Source: Psychrobacillus sp. FSL K6-4046
Lineage (GTDB): Bacteria > Bacillota > Bacilli > Bacillales_A > Planococcaceae
Length of the DNA stretch: 64,000 nucleotides
Direction: 5' to 3'
Assembly (NCBI RefSeq): GCF_038624605.1
Contig: NZ_CP152020.1
Coordinates: forward strand, 3,775,312-3,839,311
The position numbers and the translations under genes were made by a program. Shown piece after piece: positions 1-7,738 of the stretch. Within the stretch, counting starts at the first letter, position 1. Each line of letters starts with the position of its first letter. A model generated the notes under the pieces. It did not search any database and was not told where the DNA came from. It saw only the letters and a list, made by a program, of their open reading frames with translations.

Positions 1-288
1 ATAAAACCAAGACAGACTTGATCCTTATTTAATATTCCTTAGCTATGGGCAGCTTATGAATAGCTTCATTTGGTACGGACCATACTTTAAGAGACACTAT
101 CGCAAACATAATCGAATCGGCCCCTACAATTCGGTCTGGTCATGCTAGTACTCATTAAAATTATTACCAAATAATGTTTAATATGGATAATATATGTTTA
201 TCAAATTAATACTCATAGATTTTATCGTATAAAATACCTAAAAAAAGCGTTTAAGTTGATTGAAAAACGGTTATTCTGGGCATATGGG
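1..288. other. Gene-poor left edge
   Basis: No complete gene is visible before the BCCT transporter promoter. On the minus strand a 36-codon open frame (about 139 down to a TAA at 29-31) has gene-like composition but no convincing start or ribosome binding site. It may be the decayed tail of a gene. A GTTTAA-N14-GGTTAT string at 249-274 weakly resembles a sigma-B promoter. Confidence 0.4.
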
Positions 289-317
289 TTGATTAAACAA
301 CTTTATCTTAGTATAGT
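289..317 (+). promoter_or_regulatory. Sigma-A promoter of the BCCT transporter
   Basis: TTGATT at 289-294 and TATAGT at 312-317 are separated by exactly 17 nt, and the start codon follows about 40 nt downstream. This fits a vegetative promoter for the osmolyte transporter. Confidence 0.7.
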
Positions 318-354
318 AATAGACTTAACTTAGTTGATTTTAAAAGGAGGAAAC

Positions 355-1845
355 ATGAAGAATATTTCAAAAGTATTTTATATCACGATCGGCCTTATTA
401 TTATAGCGGTCGGTTATGGAGCACTAGCTCCGGAAAGTTTTGAGGCGCTTACTACACGAGGTAAGTCGTTTGTTTCAACATCATTTGGTTGGTATTACAT
501 GCTACTCATGTCAGTGATGTTGTTAGTTAGTATATTTTTTATCTTCAGTCCGTACGGGAAGATACGATTAGGTAAGGATACTGATCGACCAGATTTCAGT
601 TTAATTTCCTGGTTAGCCATGCTATTCTCAGCAGGAATGGGAATCGGTCTTGTCTTTTATGGTGCCGCTGAACCTCTATCTCACTTCGCAACTAGTCCTG
701 CTACTGAAGAACCTAATACGGATGCTGCATTTAAAGAAGGATTACGACAATCCTTTTTTCATTGGGGATTACACGTTTGGGCAATGTATGGAGTAATTGC
801 TTTAACACTTGCTTACTTCCAGTTCCGTAAAGGGGAACCGGGGTTAATTTCGGCAACACTGAAGCCAATCTTTGGCAAAAAAATGGAAGGTCCTTGGGGT
901 GTCCTTGTCGATGTGCTAGCTGTCTTTGCAACAGCATTTGGAGTTGCTACTTCCCTTGGCTTCGGCGCTGTTCAAATTAACGCAGGTCTTAACTACTTAT
1001 TCGGTTTTGAAATAGGTATCTTTTCACAATTTATCATTATTTCTGTGGTTACTGTCTTATTTGTGGCCTCTGCATGGTCAGGGTTGAGTAAAGGTATTAA
1101 GTATCTTTCAAATCTAAACTTAATACTTGCTCTTGCCCTTTTACTTTTTGTAATTGTTCTAGGACCAACTTTACTAATTCTAAATATGTTCACGGATTCA
1201 TTTGGTGGTTATTTAGCAAATATTATTCAAATGAGCTTTAGAACGGCTCCATTAAGTTCTACCAATAGAGATTGGTTGGATATGTGGACGATCTTTTACT
1301 GGGCTTGGTGGATATCCTGGGCTCCATTTGTGAGCATGTTCATCGCTCGAGTTTCTAAAGGTAGAACCATTCGCGAGTTTATGATTGGAGTATTACTAGT
1401 ACCTACTCTTTTGGGTGCAATTTGGTTCTCATCTTTCGGAACAACAGCTATTGATATACAAAAAAGAGGCGTGGCAGATTTAGCAAGCCTTTCAACGGAG
1501 CTAACTATTTTCGAGATGTTTAATACCATGCCATTCTCTTTTATTATTTCTTTGGTAGCAATTTTGTTAATAGCATCGTTCTTTATTACGTCAGCGGACT
1601 CTGCAACATTTGTTCTCGGTATGCAGTCTACTAATGGGTCACTTACCCCACCTAATAGTGTCAAGCTTACGTGGGGAGTAATCCAGTCGACCATTGCGCT
1701 TATATTACTATCGGTCAATGGGCTCACTGCTTTACAAAACACTATCATCATTGCAGCTCTACCGTTCTCTTTTATTATGATACTCATGGTCATATCATTA
1801 TTTAAATCATTAAACGGTGAAACTAAGTTAAAAAAGAAAAGATAA
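355..1845 (+). CDS. opuD: BCCT-family glycine betaine/choline-type transporter
   Basis: Sodium-coupled secondary transporter of the betaine/carnitine/choline family in the cytoplasmic membrane, importing quaternary-ammonium osmoprotectants. About 12 hydrophobic segments are visible. The aromatic signature WAWWISW sits near residue 325, within the TM8 region where the family's substrate-binding tryptophans lie, and WSGLSKGIKYLSNLNL near residue 240 is also typical. I chose the ATG at 355 because AAAGGAGG lies 5 nt upstream; an in-frame TTG at 334 would lie upstream of that ribosome binding site. The length of about 496 aa fits OpuD/BetL. It is monocistronic, with its own sigma-A promoter and terminator. 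The exact substrate (betaine, choline or carnitine) cannot be read from the sequence. Confidence 0.88.
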   Translation: MKNISKVFYITIGLIIIAVGYGALAPESFEALTTRGKSFVSTSFGWYYMLLMSVMLLVSIFFIFSPYGKIRLGKDTDRPDFSLISWLAMLFSAGMGIGLVFYGAAEPLSHFATSPATEEPNTDAAFKEGLRQSFFHWGLHVWAMYGVIALTLAYFQFRKGEPGLISATLKPIFGKKMEGPWGVLVDVLAVFATAFGVATSLGFGAVQINAGLNYLFGFEIGIFSQFIIISVVTVLFVASAWSGLSKGIKYLSNLNLILALALLLFVIVLGPTLLILNMFTDSFGGYLANIIQMSFRTAPLSSTNRDWLDMWTIFYWAWWISWAPFVSMFIARVSKGRTIREFMIGVLLVPTLLGAIWFSSFGTTAIDIQKRGVADLASLSTELTIFEMFNTMPFSFIISLVAILLIASFFITSADSATFVLGMQSTNGSLTPPNSVKLTWGVIQSTIALILLSVNGLTALQNTIIIAALPFSFIMILMVISLFKSLNGETKLKKKR

Positions 1846-1847
1846 AC

Positions 1848-1884
1848 AAAAATGCCAGGGAAAACCCCTTGGCATTTTTGTTTT
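1848..1884 (+). terminator. Rho-independent terminator after BCCT gene
   Basis: AATGCCAGGG and CCTTGGCATT pair around a short A/C loop, followed by a T-rich run. It lies directly after the stop codon. Confidence 0.85.
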
Positions 1885-1947
1885 AATATTTTTCATTGGG
1901 ATATTATGAGATAATATACAAAGATCTGGTGAAAGTGTGGTTTCTTT

Positions 1948-2910
1948 ATGATAAGTACAATAGGCAGGACAGTCAACCAAGAGGTCATTATGGATTTTCC
2001 TTTAGAATATATACAAACAAACGAACTGGAATGGTATTGGGTGGATATTGGTGAACCGACAAAAGAAGAGGAACAACTTTTAAGCTCCTTCTTTCACTTC
2101 CATCCACTTGCTATCGAGGATTGTTTGCAAATGTTGCAACGTCCTAAGTTAGATCACTATGGTGATTATGAATTTTTTGTTTTACATGCCTTTAATGAGA
2201 AAGAAATGGAGGCTGAGGAGCTCAACCTTTTTGTCGGAAAGGATTTTGTTGTAAGTTTCCACTTTCCCCCTATGCAAGAGTTACAAGAAGCTAGAGAGAG
2301 AATTAGAAGTAACCCTAGAAATTGGGATCGTGGCAACATCCTCATTACGTACAATATCGTGGATAAAGTAGTAGACACCTACTTCCCAATTGTTTACCAC
2401 ATCGAGGATTATTTGAATGAGGTAGACGAAAGGCTATCGATGGACATGGATCATTTGTCTATGGATCAAGTATTTGACCTACGAAGTGACTTATTGCGTT
2501 TACGAAGAACTATCATTCCTATGCGAGACTTGCTATACCGAGTGATGTACTCCGAGCGTATTAACTTAAACCAGAGTGAGCGTGCATATTTTGATGACAT
2601 TTATGATCATCTTCTGAAGTTAACCGAGATGGTAGAAGCTAATCGAGAGTTAACTGCAGATATAAGGGACAGCTATGATTCAATCAATGCTAGCCGAATG
2701 AATCGTATTATGATGATACTGACCACGGTTTCTACCGTCTTTATCCCGTTAACGTTTATCGTTGGAGTGTACGGCATGAATTTTATTAATATGCCTGAGT
2801 TAGAGTGGAAGTATGGCTACTTTATTGTCGTTGGTTTAATGGTAGTAATTGCTACTGGGATGATTGCTTGGTTCAAGTATAAGGGCTGGTTTAATTTGTT
2901 TAGAAGTTAA
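1948..2910 (+). CDS. corA: CorA-family magnesium/divalent cation channel
   Basis: Pentameric Mg2+ (or Co2+/Ni2+) channel of the CorA family. The first 260 residues form the acidic cytoplasmic funnel domain with the long stalk helix. Two C-terminal transmembrane segments carry the hallmark YGMNF selectivity motif (about residue 276), followed by MPELEWKYGY in the periplasmic loop. Length of 320 aa is normal. The start ATG at 1948 has only a weak upstream GGTGAAAG, so an internal start such as the ATG before DFPLEY (codon 15) is possible. It is followed after 20 nt by rtcB, and the two may be cotranscribed, with a shared terminator at 4029. Confidence 0.92.
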   Translation: MISTIGRTVNQEVIMDFPLEYIQTNELEWYWVDIGEPTKEEEQLLSSFFHFHPLAIEDCLQMLQRPKLDHYGDYEFFVLHAFNEKEMEAEELNLFVGKDFVVSFHFPPMQELQEARERIRSNPRNWDRGNILITYNIVDKVVDTYFPIVYHIEDYLNEVDERLSMDMDHLSMDQVFDLRSDLLRLRRTIIPMRDLLYRVMYSERINLNQSERAYFDDIYDHLLKLTEMVEANRELTADIRDSYDSINASRMNRIMMILTTVSTVFIPLTFIVGVYGMNFINMPELEWKYGYFIVVGLMVVIATGMIAWFKYKGWFNLFRS

Positions 2911-2930
2911 AATTTACTTAGGGGGATAAT

Positions 2931-4025
2931 ATGATTGAGATTAAAGGAACACATAATAATGCATTAGTTTTTACAGATACAATAGAAGAAACTGCAAAAT
3001 CTCAGGTAGAACAGCTTTGTAGTCTTCCATTTCTTCAGGACACCAAAATTAGAATGATGCCAGATTTACATGCTGGAAAAGGCTGTACGGTAGGCACTAC
3101 TATGACGATTACTGATAAAGTAGTCCCTAATTTTGTAGGAGTCGATTTAGGATGCGGAATGATTTGTGCAAAGCTAGATACTAGAAAAGAAGATGTGGAT
3201 TTTGCCAAGCTTGATAAGACAATCAAGAAAAATGTACCAAGCGGAACTCGTATTCGCCAAAAAGAACATCGTAATACAATAGAAATACCTTTCGAAGAAG
3301 TAGCTGCTCCTATTAATGAACAGCGCGCAAGGTTAAGCCTAGGTTCACTAGGAGGGGGAAACCACTTTATAGAACTGAATGAAGGGGAAGATGGCAGTAT
3401 CTATCTAGTCATTCACTCTGGAAGTAGAAACTTAGGAAAACAAATTGCAGAGCATTATCAGCAAGTAGCAGCCGATACTTTAGGTAACAGCGTATCAAGA
3501 GATCTTGCATATGTAGAAGGAGACAATATGAAGGATTATTTATATGATCTTTCCATTGCCCAAAAGTACGCCGCATTTAATCGTAAGACAATGGTTGATG
3601 TTATTTGTAGAGGAATGAACTGGAGTGTTCAATCAGAGTTTGATACCATTCATAATTATATTGACTTAGATAACATGATTTTACGCAAGGGAGCAATATC
3701 GGCTCAAGCTGATGAAATCGTAATTATACCAATGAATATGCGTGATGGCTCACTTATCTGTCGCGGAAAAGGAAATCCTGAATGGAATTATTCTGGCCCT
3801 CATGGAGCTGGCCGTTTAATGAGCCGTTCTCAAGCAAGAAAACAAGTAGCGTTAGAGGACTTTCAAGCTTCAATGGAAGGAATTTGGAGTACTTCCGTAG
3901 TGTCTGCCACAGTAGATGAATCTCCTTTTGCCTACAAGGCTATGGAGAATATACTTGCTCATATTCATGACACGGTTGATGTATTAGAGGTTATTAAGCC
4001 CATCTATAATTATAAAGCACACTAA
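2931..4025 (+). CDS. rtcB: RtcB-family RNA-splicing ligase
   Basis: GTP- and Mn2+-dependent ligase that joins 2',3'-cyclic phosphate (or 3'-phosphate) RNA ends to 5'-OH ends. The catalytic set is complete: DLHAGKGCTVG (residue 45 on), VDLGCGM with metal ligands D72 and C75, GGGNHFIE with N144/H145, VIHSGSRNLG with H162, and GPHGAGRLMSR with H291, the expected GMP-linked histidine. At 364 aa it is shorter than E. coli RtcB (408 aa) and matches the compact bacterial subfamily. AGGGGGATAAT lies before the ATG. The neighbour is CorA; there is no RtcA, RtcR or archease nearby. The physiological RNA substrate in Bacillales is unknown; tRNA or mRNA repair is an inference. Confidence 0.93.
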   Translation: MIEIKGTHNNALVFTDTIEETAKSQVEQLCSLPFLQDTKIRMMPDLHAGKGCTVGTTMTITDKVVPNFVGVDLGCGMICAKLDTRKEDVDFAKLDKTIKKNVPSGTRIRQKEHRNTIEIPFEEVAAPINEQRARLSLGSLGGGNHFIELNEGEDGSIYLVIHSGSRNLGKQIAEHYQQVAADTLGNSVSRDLAYVEGDNMKDYLYDLSIAQKYAAFNRKTMVDVICRGMNWSVQSEFDTIHNYIDLDNMILRKGAISAQADEIVIIPMNMRDGSLICRGKGNPEWNYSGPHGAGRLMSRSQARKQVALEDFQASMEGIWSTSVVSATVDESPFAYKAMENILAHIHDTVDVLEVIKPIYNYKAH

Positions 4026-4028
4026 TAT

Positions 4029-4070
4029 AAAGGAGGCACATCATATTTTCTTATGATGAGCCTCCTTCTT
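4029..4070 (+). terminator. Terminator after corA-rtcB
   Basis: AAGGAGGC and GCCTCCTT enclose a second stem (CATCATA/TATGATG). The hairpin ends in a T-rich stretch and separates the convergent gene on the other strand. Confidence 0.75.
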
Positions 4071-4085
4071 ATATCTCCATTTAAA

Positions 4086-4895
4086 TCAGGACTGATTAGC
4101 AGTCCAGTAATAAAATAAAGCTGTAAAAGTTAGTTTTTCTACATATGATAGGCCTTCTGCAAATGAAACGTGAACATTCATCCCTTGCAGCTCAAAGGCC
4201 GGGTGTGTAGCATACGGAAACATACCAAAGCGATAGGTTGCTAATCTTTTACCCTTCAAATCATTTACGTCTATATCACCGTACGCACTCTTTGCTTCCA
4301 TTTGATGTGTTTTTTCCCGATTTGGGTCAAATACTAGTGCTCTATTTTTTACTGAAAAAACTGGAAGTACTGCAGTTGAAAGGTGTACCTGCTTATGATC
4401 AAACACTTGTATCTCCATAAATTTAAATTTGTTTGCAATAGTAAACTTACTAACCACTTGACCATCCATTGTTATAACATCATAAGTTACTGGAAATATC
4501 ATTCCTTTTCGAATAAGTGGAAATGCATTTAGCCTTCTTATGACCGGCTGTTCCACTGTAGGACTGATGCTATAAAGCCTTTCACCAGTAGGGGATACTA
4601 AAAAACTCCTCGGAATAATCGAGACATCACTTTGGAAATTTAACTCCTTTAATGTAAACTCAGATGGAGTTTGTTCTGTAACTGTGCTCTGCTCCACTGG
4701 TAGCTTGTTCGCTGCTTGTTGGAACAAGAAAGTCAAACTAAAGAAAATGAGAAGCGTCCATCCTACAGATATATGTAATTCCCAATCCGTTAATAAAGTC
4801 TCCCTAAAGCCCAAAATTACTGCTATGTAAATTATTAATACAGTAATAGAGGCAATTTTAGCATATTTAGCTGTCCGTTCATAAATATGTTTCAT
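4086..4895 (-). CDS. Uncharacterised membrane-anchored protein
   Basis: Not recognised. The 269-residue protein has two hydrophobic segments near the N-terminus (about 12-32 and 42-60), a short polar linker rich in Gln, Thr and Glu, and then a mostly beta-predicted soluble domain of about 180 residues. The topology suggests a membrane-anchored domain, with its side of the membrane undetermined. Repeated phrases such as FLVSPTGERLYSIS and YDVITMDGQVVSKF look like alternating beta strands. AGGGGGGATGTAA precedes the ATG at 4895. It lies downstream of two other minus-strand genes but is separated from them by a terminator at 4945-4983, so it probably has its own promoter in 4896-4944. Confidence 0.65.
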   Translation of the reverse strand: MKHIYERTAKYAKIASITVLIIYIAVILGFRETLLTDWELHISVGWTLLIFFSLTFLFQQAANKLPVEQSTVTEQTPSEFTLKELNFQSDVSIIPRSFLVSPTGERLYSISPTVEQPVIRRLNAFPLIRKGMIFPVTYDVITMDGQVVSKFTIANKFKFMEIQVFDHKQVHLSTAVLPVFSVKNRALVFDPNREKTHQMEAKSAYGDIDVNDLKGKRLATYRFGMFPYATHPAFELQGMNVHVSFAEGLSYVEKLTFTALFYYWTANQS

Positions 4896-4944
4896 TTACA
4901 TCCCCCCTATTCTTTTTACGAAGAGCTTCAGGAAATAGTTTCAT

Positions 4945-4983
4945 AAAAAAATCCCTCCTAAAGATTTCTCTTTTGGAGGGTCT
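4945..4983 (-). terminator. Terminator after the 124-aa membrane protein
   Basis: On the minus strand GACCCTCC...GGAGGG forms the stem, followed by ATTTTTTTATG. Confidence 0.8.
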
Positions 4984-4986
4984 TCC

Positions 4987-5361
4987 TTAATGCTCTAATG
5001 CTCGCTTAAACAGTTTTCGTAAAAATTGCCACAAAATATAAAGACCAAACGCTAGAAATAATACCACTAAAATGGTCTCTACTGCGTGTGGTAGATTAAA
5101 TGGGTTTAAGAAGATTTGAAGCGTAACTAGCAAATAGATGAGTCCAGCGATTCCAGCAATAACTACAATACCCATTATTGCAATCTGCATATAACTAAGT
5201 TGCTTCATTTGATGACGGTGTATAAATAATTCTAAAATGATAACCAAAAGGATAACCATAATTGTAATTGTCATCTCATGGAGATAGATAGAATTTATTA
5301 AATAGATGCCAAGAAATAAAATCATTAAGTACTTATAATTCTCATCTATTAGCTTTATCAT
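4987..5361 (-). CDS. Small four-helix membrane protein of unknown function
   Basis: Not recognised. 124 residues with four hydrophobic segments (about 9-24, 29-47, 58-82 and 92-112), short basic loops (HRHQMKQ) and a basic C-terminal tail (RKLFKRALEH). GAGGTGACTGT precedes the ATG at 5361. It follows the acyl-CoA thioesterase gene by only 16 nt, so the two are probably one transcription unit ending at the terminator at 4945-4983. Nothing in it points to a specific role. Confidence 0.65.
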   Translation of the reverse strand: MIKLIDENYKYLMILFLGIYLINSIYLHEMTITIMVILLVIILELFIHRHQMKQLSYMQIAIMGIVVIAGIAGLIYLLVTLQIFLNPFNLPHAVETILVVLFLAFGLYILWQFLRKLFKRALEH

Positions 5362-5377
5362 ACAGTCACCTCAGTTT

Positions 5378-5851
5378 TTAGTATTTCATCGCTAGACGTT
5401 GTTTACGGTGGGCCCTTCTTGCTGGTCCCGTTTCATATAGACGTTTTTCATCCTCACTTTCTGGATGAATGCCCGGGACTGGAACTGGTTTCCCCTCTTC
5501 ATCTACTGCAACCATTGTCAGGAAAGATTCGGTTGTAAGTTTCTCTTCTCCTGTCAGTAGATTCATGGAAGTTACGCGAACGTATACCTCCATTGAACTG
5601 CGTCCCGTTGAGGATACAATTGCATCTAATTCAATTACATCTCCAACTTTTGCTGAAGATAAAAAGTCTACAGAATCAATAGAAGCAGTCACGACAGCTC
5701 CTTTTGCATGTTTCATCGCAGTGATGGCTGCGATTTCATCTATAAATGCTAAAACCTTGCCACCAAATATAGTTTCATGATGATTAGTATCTGGAGGTAA
5801 GATTAAATGGGTTTGAATTGTTCTAGATTGACTCATTGGATTTGTATTCAC
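5378..5851 (-). CDS. ykhA: Hotdog-fold acyl-CoA thioesterase, YkhA type
   Basis: Hydrolyses acyl-CoA to free acid and CoA. The single hotdog domain carries the family motif HHETIFGGKVLAFIDEIAA (residues 24-42), with the Asp/Glu of the catalytic helix, and a second conserved strand VTASIDSVDFLSSAKVGD. 157 aa matches the BACH/YciA/YkhA subgroup. The start is GTG at 5851 with AAGGAGA 7 nt upstream; the internal ATG at codon 6 lacks a good ribosome binding site. It is first in a probable two-gene unit with the small membrane protein downstream. Substrate chain length cannot be inferred. Confidence 0.85.
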   Translation of the reverse strand: MNTNPMSQSRTIQTHLILPPDTNHHETIFGGKVLAFIDEIAAITAMKHAKGAVVTASIDSVDFLSSAKVGDVIELDAIVSSTGRSSMEVYVRVTSMNLLTGEEKLTTESFLTMVAVDEEGKPVPVPGIHPESEDEKRLYETGPARRAHRKQRLAMKY

Positions 5852-5929
5852 GAAAATCTCTCCTTGATGTTTAACTTCAATGTGTAGATCTTTCTTATAT
5901 TCTTACTTACTTAGTATAGCACTCCTTCT

Positions 5930-6892
5930 TTAATTTGAGTTGGAAGAAGATGCGAAACTTGTCGCAGCAATAGATGAAATCATCATGGCCTGCTGAGCCT
6001 GCAAAAGTATTTCAAGGGAGGTAGTCATTGATATTGCCGTAGTTTCATGTATGTCCCTAGAAGAGTTCAACGTCAGTCCAAGAGCAATAGGAAGTGCTGA
6101 TTCCTTGTACCAGGTAAAAAGCTTCATATTAGTCAATGCTCTGTATGTCTCTACTATATCCATTAGCTGATTCTCGTTTAATTTGAGAGCAGCCATGAAA
6201 CCAATAAGTGGGTACTGCGGAAGAGAGAATTTTATCTTCACACTTTTAAAACCATCCCTAATAACCACTACCCTTGGTACTGTTTCCTTATCATACCCTG
6301 GATTTGTATAAGTAAGCACTTGAGATAACCACTGGAGCTCATTTCCTGAATAAAATTTATGATTTTTTAACTCTTCATAGTATCTATTCATGGTCGCTGC
6401 CCTCGTTGTAATATCCCCTTCCAGCTTACCTAAAAAGATGGCAAATGGATAATCATCACTGTTAGTCAAGAAACGATGATGGACCTTCATCGCTGACATA
6501 AGCTCCATAGCTCTACTGATTTCAAAATCCCACTTATCTGGTTCATCCGACATCATTAGAGCAGCAACGTATGTGTAATCATTCATCTTAAATGATTTTT
6601 TCTTCAATTCCTCTACCTTCAGTAATAACTGATCGATTGCTTCTTCCGGTTCTTGGCCACTTACATCCAAAACGGAAGTAACCAATGGCTGTAGGTGGGA
6701 ACGTAAGGGAGAGAACACACTTACTCTGTTCTTCATAATCTCTTTTATCTTGTTAAAGCGAACTGGATCCACATCTTTTTCTAGGGAAGTATAATAGCCA
6801 GCAAGGGACAGCGTTACTCTTTTATCCACTGACCATCCTAAAACCTCTTTGAGCTTATTATAATTATGCTCTACTTTTTGTATCTTCAACAT
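5930..6892 (-). CDS. DUF4003-like cytoplasmic protein
   Basis: Soluble, mostly helical protein of about 320 aa with no signal peptide or membrane segment. It resembles, from memory, the DUF4003 family common in Bacillales; function unknown. The C-terminal tail is low complexity (SSIAATSFASSSNSN). I place the start at ATG 6892 because AAAGGAG lies 8 nt upstream. The in-frame GTG at 6901 overlaps that ribosome binding site and so cannot be the start. It is divergent from rluF with about 90 nt between them, and no terminator was seen in the short gap before ykhA. Confidence 0.6.
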   Translation of the reverse strand: MLKIQKVEHNYNKLKEVLGWSVDKRVTLSLAGYYTSLEKDVDPVRFNKIKEIMKNRVSVFSPLRSHLQPLVTSVLDVSGQEPEEAIDQLLLKVEELKKKSFKMNDYTYVAALMMSDEPDKWDFEISRAMELMSAMKVHHRFLTNSDDYPFAIFLGKLEGDITTRAATMNRYYEELKNHKFYSGNELQWLSQVLTYTNPGYDKETVPRVVVIRDGFKSVKIKFSLPQYPLIGFMAALKLNENQLMDIVETYRALTNMKLFTWYKESALPIALGLTLNSSRDIHETTAISMTTSLEILLQAQQAMMISSIAATSFASSSNSN

Positions 6893-6983
6893 TTTACCCA
6901 CTCCTTTACTTTTTTACTGCTTAAAACCCATGAAAGTTTCACTAATTTGTTATACTAATACCACAAAGAAAAGTAGGTGTTAA

Positions 6984-7691
6984 ATGATGCGTATAAATAA
7001 GTTTTTAAGTGAGGCTGGCATTGTATCTAGACGTGGTGCAGACAAATGGATAGCAGAGGGCAAGGTCACCATTAATGGTTCAGTTGCTGAACTAGGAAGT
7101 AAAGTAGAGGCTGGCGATGATGTACGTGTAGATGGAAAGCCGGTAACTGTGGAGCAGCCTTTAGTATACCTTGCTTTAAATAAGCCAGTAGGTATAACTA
7201 GCACAACAGAGCGTAATATTAAAGGAAATATCGTGGACTTTGTTAATCACCCACTCCGCATCTTCCATATTGGTCGCTTAGACAAAGATTCTGATGGCTT
7301 AATATTACTAACAAACGATGGGGATATTGTGAATGAAATTCTTCGCGCAGAAAACAAGCATGAAAAAGAATATATTGTAACTGTCAATGAGAAAATCACA
7401 GACACTTTTATTGAAAAAATGTCGTCTGGAGTTAACATTCTTGATACAACTACTTTACCATGTAAAGTAAAAAAAATAGGACCAAAAACATTTAATATTA
7501 TTTTAACTCAAGGCTTAAATCGCCAAATACGTAGGATGTGTTCTGCCTTAGGATTTACAGTTAAGAGATTACAACGAGTTCGTATTATGAACATTTCCAT
7601 TGATGGTCTTGCTATTGGTGAATGGCGCGATTTAACTGAGCAAGAAAGAAAAGAACTATTTATGGAATTAGATTATCATCCTAAACGATAA
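6984..7691 (+). CDS. rluF: 23S rRNA pseudouridine synthase RluF
   Basis: Converts a uridine of 23S rRNA (U2604 in E. coli) to pseudouridine. An S4 RNA-binding domain covers about residues 1-60 ([20 protein letters not shown]). It is followed by the RsuA/RluF catalytic domain with [10 protein letters not shown] (catalytic Asp near residue 99) and [16 protein letters not shown] near residue 175. The string HEKEYIVTV and the ending IGEWRDLT match E. coli RluF closely from memory, without its basic C-terminal extension. Two adjacent ATG codons (6984, 6987) are both possible starts; AGGTG is the only upstream ribosome binding signal. Monocistronic with its own terminator. Confidence 0.9.
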   Translation: MMRINKFLSEAGIVSRRGADKWIAEGKVTINGSVAELGSKVEAGDDVRVDGKPVTVEQPLVYLALNKPVGITSTTERNIKGNIVDFVNHPLRIFHIGRLDKDSDGLILLTNDGDIVNEILRAENKHEKEYIVTVNEKITDTFIEKMSSGVNILDTTTLPCKVKKIGPKTFNIILTQGLNRQIRRMCSALGFTVKRLQRVRIMNISIDGLAIGEWRDLTEQERKELFMELDYHPKR

Positions 7692-7696
7692 TAAAA

Positions 7697-7734
7697 GAAA
7701 GCAGTCCACACTTTAAATGTGGACTGCTTTTGTC
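7697..7734 (+). terminator. Terminator after rluF
   Basis: AAAGCAGTCCACA and TGTGGACTGCTTT pair perfectly around a 7-nt loop. A-run and T-run flanks make it usable from both sides, serving also the convergent MurE-like gene. Confidence 0.9.
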
Positions 7735-7738
7735 TTAT

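Noticed and set aside
29-139. 36-codon minus-strand open frame at the left edge
   Set aside because: Protein-like composition but no start codon with a ribosome binding site; too short to assign.
249-274. Sigma-B-like promoter before the BCCT gene
   Set aside because: GTTTAA is perfect but the -10 (GGTTAT) deviates from GGGWAW; the sigma-A promoter at 289-317 explains expression better.
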